Shown here: positions 8,675 through 15,331 of the stretch, one piece after another
How the letters are laid out: the number at the start of each line of letters is the position of its first letter
Position numbering within the stretch: the first letter of the stretch is position 1
Origin: Planctomyces sp.
Lineage (GTDB): Bacteria > Planctomycetota > Planctomycetia > Planctomycetales > Planctomycetaceae
Assembly (NCBI GenBank): GCA_005798445.1
Contig: SYJG01000079.1
Coordinates: forward strand, 1 to 45,261
Reading direction: 5' to 3'
Length of the DNA stretch: 45,261 nt
Program-made: the position numbers and the translations under genes
Notes under the pieces: generated by a model
Told to the model about the DNA's origin: nothing
The model's database searches: none
The model's input: the letters and a program-made list of their open reading frames with translations, nothing else

Positions 8675-9016
8675 ATGTCATCGATTTCACCCATGCCTCT
8701 GCTGAGTCCGAACTCGCCCGTCGAGATCGCTTACGCTGCGCGCGAACGATCGGCTGACAACGACCAGATCGCGAAAGTGGCGGCCGACTTCGAAAGCTTG
8801 TTCGCCTCACAGTTGTTGAAAGAGATGCGGAAGACGCTCGACCCAGAGACGATGTTTGGCGGCGATGGGGGGGACGTCTACGGCGGCATGTTCGATCAAT
8901 TCGTCGGTCAGCAGATGTCACAAGGCGGCGGCTTCGGATTGGCCAAGATGCTCCGCGAGACATTGCGGCGCGAGCAGCAGTCGGAACGACCGCCGATTTG
9001 GAGTGCTCCGGCCTGA
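8675..9016 (+). CDS. flgJ: Rod-binding protein, FlgJ N-terminal domain only
   Basis: A 113-residue protein matching only the N-terminal rod-binding (rod cap) half of FlgJ: KVAADFESLFASQLLKEMRKT...GDVYGGMFDQFVGQQMSQGGGFGLAKML. The peptidoglycan-hydrolase domain present in enterobacterial FlgJ is absent, as in many other phyla. The ATG at 8675 follows GGAGAGGA (8661-8668). The last codons and the stop TGA (9014-9016) lie inside the left arm of a 33-bp palindrome, so the C-terminal tail IWSAPA is repeat-derived. Confidence 0.88.
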   Translation: MSSISPMPLLSPNSPVEIAYAARERSADNDQIAKVAADFESLFASQLLKEMRKTLDPETMFGGDGGDVYGGMFDQFVGQQMSQGGGFGLAKMLRETLRREQQSERPPIWSAPA

Positions 9017-9172
9017 CGGAGCTTTCCCTTTTTCATTTTTCATTTTGTAAGGGTCACTTTTTGTCTTTCGAGAATCGAAAAGTCGCGACGCTCGGATGTT
9101 GCCACTTAATCTCTTGAAAACATGAGAGCTATGAAATTTGGGAAAGCTCCGTCAGGCCGGAGCACTCCAAAT
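8996..9172. repeat. 33-bp-arm inverted repeat between flgJ and flgN
   Basis: The 33 nt at 8996-9028 (with GGAGTGCTCCGGCCTGACGG) are exactly reverse-complemented at 9140-9172, separated by 111 nt of AT-richer sequence. The left arm contains the flgJ stop codon; the right arm ends about 3 nt before the flgN ribosome site (GGAG at 9175-9178). In the transcript it could fold the whole flgJ-flgN junction into one hairpin and affect translation or stability of the distal genes. Confidence 0.93.
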
Positions 9173-9186
9173 GCGGAGAATGAATC

Positions 9187-9708
9187 ATGGACAACACACC
9201 GATCGCGGATGCCGTGGAAGTTGACGCTCGCATCATCGCGCACCTGCGGGAAGAGGAGCAGACGTTGGCGGTTCTGCTCGTCGCCGTGCGTGAGATCCGG
9301 CTCGCGCTGTTGAATCGCGATGGCGAGCGGCTCACGCAGGCTCTGCAAGCCGAAGTGGATAGCTTTCAGATGGGGGAGTTGATGCGCGGCAAGCGCGCGG
9401 CACTCCGCCAGCAATTGGCCGAACGTCTGCAGGAGTCTGCGGAGGAAATCACGTTGTCGAGCCTCGAGCGTGTTGTCTCGGCCGAGACACGCGGTGAGTT
9501 GGCGAAATGCCGGCAGCGGCTGCAAGAGATGTCGGACGAGTTGATGCGGTTGAATCGGCAGAACGCGGCGATGATTCAACAGACGCTCGATTTGACCGAG
9601 CGGATCGTGGGGCAACTCACGGGCAGTGGTCCGCACTTCACGAGCTACAACTCAACCGGTCAGACCGAATCGGCGCACGTCGGCCCCGTGTTGCAGTGGG
9701 GAGGCTGA
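9187..9708 (+). CDS. flgN: FlgN-like export chaperone
   Basis: A 173-residue, almost entirely helical protein with long amphipathic segments (ARIIAHLREEEQTLAVLLVAVREIRLALL, LAKCRQRLQEMSDELMRLNRQNAAMIQQTLDL). This is the pattern of FlgN, the cytoplasmic chaperone that escorts FlgK and FlgL to the export gate. Sequence similarity in the family is low, so the position directly before flgK (3-bp gap) carries much of the weight. The ATG at 9187 has GGAG 8 nt upstream, just beyond the palindrome. Confidence 0.8.
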   Translation: MDNTPIADAVEVDARIIAHLREEEQTLAVLLVAVREIRLALLNRDGERLTQALQAEVDSFQMGELMRGKRAALRQQLAERLQESAEEITLSSLERVVSAETRGELAKCRQRLQEMSDELMRLNRQNAAMIQQTLDLTERIVGQLTGSGPHFTSYNSTGQTESAHVGPVLQWGG

Positions 9709-9711
9709 GCC

Positions 9712-11388
9712 ATGCTGCAATTTTCCATCGGCGTCTCCGCGTTGCAGGCCAGCCAGCGCGCGTTGGAAGTGGCCGGCAACAACATCGCGAACGCGAACAC
9801 GCCGGGCTATCACCGGCAAGTCGTGCAGCTCAGCAGCGCGACGCCGCTGCGGTTGGACAAGCTGTCGATTGGGCGTGGTGTCGAAGTCACCGGCATCCAG
9901 CGGATCGTCAACGACAACATCGAGCTGTCACAGGTCCGGCAATCCGCCGCCACCGGGGCGTCGGATTCGCAGCTCACGGTGGCGACGCAGTTGGAAAGCC
10001 GACTTTCCAACGAAAAGGCTTCGGCCGGAGCGCGATTGGAAACGCTGTTCAATCGGCTGGAGCAACTGTCGTCGCAATTGAACAGCAGTTCGTCGCGAAA
10101 GTTGGTGGTCGCTTCCGCCGATCAGTTGGCTCGCGAGTTCAATTCGGTCGCCGCGGATTTGCTGCGTCAGCGCGACGATGTCGATCAATCCATCAACGCA
10201 GTCGTCGCGGAGATCAACCCGCTGACGAAGGCCATTGCCCAGCTCAATGCCGAGATCGCTCGGCAAATCACAGCGGGAAGCCCACCGAATGACTTACTCG
10301 ATCAGCGGTCGCAGTTGATCCAACAATTGGGCCAGCGGATCAGCATCGAAGTTCTGGAAGGCAATCAAGGTCAAGTCACAGTGTTGTCGGACGGCGTTCC
10401 CTTGGTGATTTCAGGACGATCCTTGTCGTTGGAGGTGGTCCGCGATGAAACCGATCACGTTTTGATTCAGCCAAAAGGGACGGACGCCTCGCTGACGACC
10501 ACCGGCGGCCAGCTTGGTGGCTACCTTGCTGCACGCCGTGAAACCGTGCCGCGCTACCTGTCACGAATGGACGATCTCGCTCGTGCCGTCGCTCGCGCGT
10601 TCAACTCCGTGCAAACAACTGGAGTGGGCGTTGCCGGAGCCTTCACGAACCTGACGAGCCAGCAACCGGTGCGCGACGTGAACCAGAAGCTGAACGCGGC
10701 CGGTTTGCCGTCACCGCCGATTGCCGGCTCGCTGACGGTCGCCGTGACCGACATCGCGACGGGACAGCGGACGCTGACCACGATCAACGTCGATCCCGTG
10801 CAACAAAGTCTGAGCGACGTGGCGAACGCGCTCGGCACGATCCCCAACCTGCAAGTCTTTGTGAATTCACAGGGAGGCACACTGTCCGTGATGTCCGCCT
10901 CGGGATTCACGTTTGATTTTCGCGGAGACGGTGAGACTCCCTCGGACACATCCGGCGTATTGAGCGCGCTGGGGTTCAACGCCTTTTTCACCGGCGGCGA
11001 CGCGGCCACGTTGAAAGTCAGCGACGACCTGCTCGGCAACGCCGACCGCCTGGCGACCTCGCGTAACGGGCAAACGGGAGACAGCTCCAATCTGCAACGC
11101 CTAGTCGCGCTGCGCGACGCGCCCCTGATGCCGAATCAATCCACGCTGTCGAACGACTTCCTCCAAACCGTCGCCGACATCGGCTCCGACGTGCAAGGTC
11201 TGACCGAGCAGCGTGAAACCAATCAACTCTTGTTCGATCGGCTGGAGGAACAACGACAGAGCTTGTCCGGCGTTGATCCGAACGAAGAGATGGTCAACTT
11301 GCTCAAGTATCAGCGGATGTTTCAGATCGCGTCGAAATACATCAACGTTTTGAATGACGCCTACGGCGAACTGCTAGAGATTCGATAA
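9712..11388 (+). CDS. flgK: Hook-filament junction protein FlgK (HAP1)
   Basis: A 558-residue FlgK. The N-terminus FSIGVSALQASQRALEVAGNNIANANTPGYHRQ is the axial-protein signature. The 170-190 region has LTKAIAQLNAEIARQ...PPNDLLDQRSQLIQQLGQ, diagnostic of FlgK, and the C-terminus EEMVNLLKYQRMFQIASKYINVLNDAYGELL is the matching coiled coil. The variable middle (about 290-440) forms the surface domains. The start follows flgN by 3 bp. The stop is followed by a long palindromic gap rather than directly by flgL. Confidence 0.96.
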   Translation: MLQFSIGVSALQASQRALEVAGNNIANANTPGYHRQVVQLSSATPLRLDKLSIGRGVEVTGIQRIVNDNIELSQVRQSAATGASDSQLTVATQLESRLSNEKASAGARLETLFNRLEQLSSQLNSSSSRKLVVASADQLAREFNSVAADLLRQRDDVDQSINAVVAEINPLTKAIAQLNAEIARQITAGSPPNDLLDQRSQLIQQLGQRISIEVLEGNQGQVTVLSDGVPLVISGRSLSLEVVRDETDHVLIQPKGTDASLTTTGGQLGGYLAARRETVPRYLSRMDDLARAVARAFNSVQTTGVGVAGAFTNLTSQQPVRDVNQKLNAAGLPSPPIAGSLTVAVTDIATGQRTLTTINVDPVQQSLSDVANALGTIPNLQVFVNSQGGTLSVMSASGFTFDFRGDGETPSDTSGVLSALGFNAFFTGGDAATLKVSDDLLGNADRLATSRNGQTGDSSNLQRLVALRDAPLMPNQSTLSNDFLQTVADIGSDVQGLTEQRETNQLLFDRLEEQRQSLSGVDPNEEMVNLLKYQRMFQIASKYINVLNDAYGELLEIR

Positions 11389-11431
11389 CTCAGTCAACCG
11401 AAGCGTCAGTTTTGAAGTTGCGATAATTGGA

Positions 11432-11728
11432 AATTCAGTAGTTCCAAGTTCGTGGGATCGACATATGGCTTTACTCCGAAGGAGTTATGTCACATAGCCC
11501 AGGGTTGCTCGCGAAGCGAGCTACCCTGGGTTGAGAATCAGAACGGTCGATGTACCCCGAAGGGGTTCCGTCATCGGAATTTCTCGAATGACGCAACCCT
11601 TTCAGGGTAGAGCAGGCACCTTCACCCTACCCAGGGTAGCCCGCAGTCGCGGGCAACCCTGGGCTATGTGACGCAATCCCTTCGGGATAAAGGCGGTTGC
11701 AAACAACGCCAAACTTGGAACTACTGAA
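11432..11728. repeat. Nested palindromic element between flgK and flgL (copy A)
   Basis: Several pairs of arms share one centre: TTCAGTAGTTCCAAGTT at 11434-11450 with its complement at 11712-11728; GTCACATAGCCCAGGGTTGC at 11489-11508 with its complement at 11653-11672; and CTACCCTGGGT at 11521-11531 with its complement at 11629-11639. Local hairpins (for example CTCGC-GAA-GCGAG near 11508-11520 and CCGAAGG boxes) are embedded. There is no coding content. It resembles composite REP/BIME-like elements. Confidence 0.88.
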
Positions 11729-11741
11729 ATTTGTGGTTGCT

Positions 11742-11964
11742 CCCCACCGACCTCGTGTCTGTGGAAGCCGTGATTGACAGCTAAAACGAACGATCCAAGA
11801 GGACCGGCCCCCGCCGAGCTTGTCTCGGTGGAGCCTTGATTGCCTACTAGCGGCGCGAGTGCAAATCATTCGCTCCACCGAGACAAGCTCGGCGGGGGCG
11901 GAGACATTCAAACCACGTCCATCTAGCTGTCAATCATCGTTCCACCGACGCGAGGTCGGTGGGG
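11742..11964. repeat. Nested palindromic element between flgK and flgL (copy B)
   Basis: Inner arms of 28 nt (11807-11834 and 11872-11899, core GCCGAGCTTGTCTCGGTGGA) are exact complements. Outer arms (11742-11782 and 11925-11964, core ACCGACCTCG and TTGACAGCT) are complements with a few mismatches. A diverged half-copy (CTCGGTGGAAGCC...TGACCGCTA) appears at about 13134-13160. The element ends about 20 bp before the flgL ribosome site. Confidence 0.88.
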
Positions 11965-11994
11965 ACGGGATGTGAATTTGAATCGGAGACAGTC

Positions 11995-12948
11995 ATGCGA
12001 GTGACGAACGACATGCAATTTCAGTCGATCCTCCGCAACTCTCAGCGGACGTTGGCGAGCATGACCAAGCTGCAGGATCAACTTGCTTCGGGCGTTCGCC
12101 TGCAACGTCCGTCGGATGGTCCAGCCGAGATGGTTCGTGTGCTGAAAAACCGGCAAGACGACGCGCGGCTGTCGGCGAATCTGGCGACCATACGCGATGC
12201 GGCCATCACGCTTGATGCTTCCACGAACGCGCTGACCGATGCGAAGAACGTGCTGACTCGCGCCAAAGACATCGCACTGCAAGCGGCGAACACCGCCACG
12301 TCGGACCCTTCGATGGATGAAGCTTTCGCGCAAGAAATCGACGTCGCAATCAGTTCGCTGCTGCGAATCGCCAATCGCCAACTCTCCGATGGACAATCCC
12401 TGTTTGCGGGGACCGCCAACCAGACGACTCCGTTCGTCGTGACAGCCACCGACAGCACGGGACGACCGACACAGGTTGCCTACCAGGGAACCAGCGACAG
12501 CTCGCAGGTGCTGATTGGTCCGGGGCAGACGCTCGACACGCTGATTCCGGGAGACGTCTTCAGCTTGCCCGCGTCCAGTGGCAATCCCGAGGCAACAGAT
12601 GCGTTTCAAATCTTGATGAGTCTGCGTGACGACATTCGCAATACGGACGGTTTATCGACAACCGATCGTAACGCCGCGCTGTCGCAGCACCTCGACAAAC
12701 TCGACCGCATGACCACTGGAGTGCTGGAGGCACTGGGGACTCAGGGAGTGCAGGCGGAGTTGCTGACGCAGTGGCAGGATCGTGTGACCGACTTGCAAAT
12801 CTCGTTGCAAAAACAAAACGAAGAACTGGAATCCGTGGACGTGGCGGCAGCAATCACCGAGCTGACTCAGTACCAGAATCTTTATGAAGTCAGCCTGTCA
12901 CTGATCCAGCAGATCAACTCGCTGAGCCTGTCCGAGTTCTTGAAGTGA
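11995..12948 (+). CDS. flgL: Hook-filament junction protein FlgL (HAP3)
   Basis: A 317-residue flagellin-like junction protein. The N-terminus MRVTNDMQFQSILRNSQRTLASMTKLQDQLASG, then PSDGPAEMVRVL, is typical of FlgL, as is the C-terminal helix AAITELTQYQNLYEVSLSLIQQINSLSLSEFL. It joins FlgK to the filament. The ATG at 11995 begins the conserved sequence; upstream in-frame codons lie in the palindrome. Because 606 bp of repeats separate it from flgK, it may have its own promoter, but I could not identify one. No csrA or fliW follows; the next gene is on the other strand. Confidence 0.93.
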   Translation: MRVTNDMQFQSILRNSQRTLASMTKLQDQLASGVRLQRPSDGPAEMVRVLKNRQDDARLSANLATIRDAAITLDASTNALTDAKNVLTRAKDIALQAANTATSDPSMDEAFAQEIDVAISSLLRIANRQLSDGQSLFAGTANQTTPFVVTATDSTGRPTQVAYQGTSDSSQVLIGPGQTLDTLIPGDVFSLPASSGNPEATDAFQILMSLRDDIRNTDGLSTTDRNAALSQHLDKLDRMTTGVLEALGTQGVQAELLTQWQDRVTDLQISLQKQNEELESVDVAAAITELTQYQNLYEVSLSLIQQINSLSLSEFLK

Positions 12949-13171
12949 CGGCCGACTGTTGCTTCTGCAGACTTCCAGGCAACAAAGCCAGGTTGACCAA
13001 CAGCTTTCGGGCGCTCGGCAGCAATGCCGCGACCCTCATTGATCCGGGCACACCGCTGGGAAGCGTCCACGAGTCGGTTGCTGACCGATCGCCGGCAGGT
13101 CGGGTTGCCGGCCTGAGCGTGCCGAGTTGTTTCTCGGTGGAAGCCAAGAATGACCGCTAGAATCGAGAAGT
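12949..13171. other. Convergent intergenic region after flgL
   Basis: Between the stops of flgL and the minus-strand PPC gene. It holds a diverged half-copy of the CTCGGTGGA repeat seen between flgK and flgL (about 13118-13160) and a CCGGCAGG...TTGCCGGCC inverted motif near 13092-13114. No gene or clear terminator is seen. Confidence 0.4.
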
Positions 13172-15295
13172 TCATGGCTTCACAACGGTCACGAACACCG
13201 GATCGGCGGAGAACGTCGTTTTCACCACGAAGTTCAGTGAGATATTGGCCGTCAATCCGATGAGCTGCCGCTCGATCGGTTCCGCCGTCTTGGCGGCCGT
13301 CAGCGTGATCGTGCCTTGAGTGGCTCCGTTGCTGAGCAGCGTTTTGCTCTTGCCGTCGAGCGTGACGCCATGAGGCAGCGTGTCGGCGAAGAGCGAGAGA
13401 TGCGTCATCGTCACATCGAGCGAGATGTTGGCTTTGAAATCGGGAGCACGATCGATCGTGACGTCGATCGTCTTCGACTCGCCCGGCTTGAGCGTGATGT
13501 CGGTCGTGCTGAGCTTGATGCCGCGAATGTCGTGAGCCGGAATCACCGCGACGATGTGTTGCTCGACCGGCCAGTGACCGCGACCGCCGCCAGGTTGATA
13601 CGTCTCTTGATAGGTCGTCGCGAGCGCCGCCAGTTCGGTCATCTGGCCGTCCGCTTGAGCATGAACGGCGGTGCCGCGAATCACGATCGGAGCGACCGCT
13701 CGGCCCGCTTCAGCCGTCGCTTTGAAAATGATGCAGCCGTCGGTTCCCTTGTCCGGCAGGATGCGTCCGCATTCAGCTGTGATTCCTGTCGGCAGGCCAT
13801 CGACGTGCAACTGCACCGCACCGGTGAACCCGTTCTTCCGTTCCACCTTCACCCACATGACGCCGTTCACGCCGGGGGACAAATTGGTTTTGTCCGTGTC
13901 GGCGTAGAGGCTGAAATACGGCCGAGCGTGCGTGACCTCGATCGCGTACATGAACGAGTCGCCGCCGCGCAGGTGCATGTCCCGAATCTCGATCGCGTAC
14001 TTGCCGTCGTCCGGAGCGGTCCAGGTCTCGATCCACGAATCCTGCGAGCCGCGTTTGCCCAGCCGCAAGTCATCGTTTTCGGCGAGCGTCGCTCCTTTCT
14101 CGTTGACGATGCGAATCGTCGAATCGAGTTCCGATTGCAGCCGCCGCGCTTTGACCTCGAACGAGAGCTTGTCGTCTTTTTTGGCCTCGAAGACGAAGCA
14201 ATCGACATCGCCGGGAGCGTCGATGCGACCGTTGATGACGCATGGCAAGCTGAGAGCCGAGGGCGGAGAGCTGAGAGCCTTCACCGCGTCGTTGTTGTCG
14301 TCGGGCGACTCCATGACGATCGGCAACGCCGTGACGTAAGTCGCGACCGGATTGCTCGGCCAGTCGGCGAACGGCAGACGCAGGCGATTGATCCCGTGGG
14401 GCACGTTTTCAACGTGCCCAGCAGGTAGCGTCACTTCCAGGGCAGGTTGGAAACCTGCCCCACTGGCCGCAAGCTGCGACCCGATCGCCCTGAGTTTCGT
14501 TTCTTTTCCCGCCGCGATCGCCAACGGAAACACCGACCGCACGAACGGTCGCGAGTGAATCTCGACCGCGTACTCCCAATACTGATTGCCGTTGTAGCGC
14601 ACGTCACGCATCTCCAGCAGGTACTCGCCCGCCTGTTCAAAGCGATGGCACAAGAACGGGTCGCCGTGAAACACGTTGTCCGCCGCCGCGATCGTCGAAC
14701 CCTGAGCGTTGCGGATCGTCAGAATCGGATCGCTGTGAGCCTGCAAGTCGTGAATCCGATCCTGCAACCGCTGCGACCTCACATGAAACACGAGCGACTG
14801 TCCGGCTTCGACTTTGAACTTGAAGAAGTCCAAGTCTTCCGCCTTCTCGAAACAGCCACACACTGTCGCTGGCAGCGAGATCAGTTGAGCCTCGGCCACC
14901 GAATCGTTCTTGGCCTGCTCGGCAACGACCGTGTCTTCAACGACGACCAACTGCGCGACCGTGCTGACTCCTTGAGCCGTAACCACTCGCAAGTCGCGCA
15001 CTCCCGGCAGCGCATCCGCCGCAACGGTCAGCTTGATCTTCAACGCGACGACGTTCGGAGCCTTGTCATCCTTCTTCACCTCCGGCGGCACCACCTCGCC
15101 CAACACGCCACCACCAGTCACCAGCACGCTCTCCGCCGAGTGCATCGAGTACCGCGAGTTGACCGTGACCTCACTGGTTGTCCCGACCTGCACGGCGACC
15201 GGCTTGAGGCTCATCACCATCGGAAAGGCCGTTTGGGCAGACACCGTCTGAGTACATGCGGCAATCAAACTGACGGCCAAAACGAGTCTTCGCAT
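13172..15295 (-). CDS. Secreted PPC-domain (pre-peptidase C-terminal) protein
   Basis: A 707-residue exported protein. Signal peptide: MRRLVLAVSLIAACTQTVSAQ. It has at least two PPC-like beta-sandwich domains, recognisable by repeated patterns such as DLDFFKFKVEAGQSLVFHV...LDPILTIRNAQG...RFEQAGEYLLEMRD (about 150-240) and GDVDCFVFEAKKDDKLSFEV...GKYAIEIRD (about 360-460). The rest is Ig-like beta-structure. No catalytic motif is seen; in planctomycetes such proteins usually accompany DUF1549/DUF1553 partners, as here 36 bp downstream of that gene. Two repeats are read through in frame: a double hairpin (14396-14463, residues about 278-300) and a heptamer array (14248-14279), the first giving the AGHVENVPHG-type peptide. 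Confidence 0.8.
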   Translation of the reverse strand: MRRLVLAVSLIAACTQTVSAQTAFPMVMSLKPVAVQVGTTSEVTVNSRYSMHSAESVLVTGGGVLGEVVPPEVKKDDKAPNVVALKIKLTVAADALPGVRDLRVVTAQGVSTVAQLVVVEDTVVAEQAKNDSVAEAQLISLPATVCGCFEKAEDLDFFKFKVEAGQSLVFHVRSQRLQDRIHDLQAHSDPILTIRNAQGSTIAAADNVFHGDPFLCHRFEQAGEYLLEMRDVRYNGNQYWEYAVEIHSRPFVRSVFPLAIAAGKETKLRAIGSQLAASGAGFQPALEVTLPAGHVENVPHGINRLRLPFADWPSNPVATYVTALPIVMESPDDNNDAVKALSSPPSALSLPCVINGRIDAPGDVDCFVFEAKKDDKLSFEVKARRLQSELDSTIRIVNEKGATLAENDDLRLGKRGSQDSWIETWTAPDDGKYAIEIRDMHLRGGDSFMYAIEVTHARPYFSLYADTDKTNLSPGVNGVMWVKVERKNGFTGAVQLHVDGLPTGITAECGRILPDKGTDGCIIFKATAEAGRAVAPIVIRGTAVHAQADGQMTELAALATTYQETYQPGGGRGHWPVEQHIVAVIPAHDIRGIKLSTTDITLKPGESKTIDVTIDRAPDFKANISLDVTMTHLSLFADTLPHGVTLDGKSKTLLSNGATQGTITLTAAKTAEPIERQLIGLTANISLNFVVKTTFSADPVFVTVVKP
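14248..14279. repeat. Heptamer array inside the PPC-protein gene
   Basis: Four units AGCTGAG, AGCCGAG, GGCGGAG, AGCTGAG followed by AGCC. It is translated on the minus strand as the linker ALSSPPSALSLP between two PPC domains. It shares the AGCYGAR pattern with the arrays in flgA and in the gene at 40387. Confidence 0.8.
14396..14463. repeat. Double-hairpin element in frame in the PPC-protein gene
   Basis: Two self-complementary hairpins, GGGCACGTT-TTC-AACGTGCCC (from 14399) and GGGCAGGTT-GGA-AACCTGCCC (from 14440), are flanked by GTG/CAC ends, so the whole unit is also an imperfect palindrome. It is translated within the protein as a short GFQPALE...AGHVENVPHG peptide. Related units lie at 30852-30904 and 33022-33081. 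Confidence 0.9.
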
Positions 15296-15331
15296 AGTTG
15301 CGATCCTTCATGGAGCAGGAGTTCGCGGGGA

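Noticed and set aside
11389-11994. CRISPR array between flgK and flgL
   Set aside because: The repeats are inverted and nested, not direct with regular unique spacers, and no cas genes are in the window.
13316-14428. A 370-codon open frame antisense to the PPC gene
   Set aside because: The minus strand carries a signal peptide and repeated PPC patterns; the plus-strand frame shows none.
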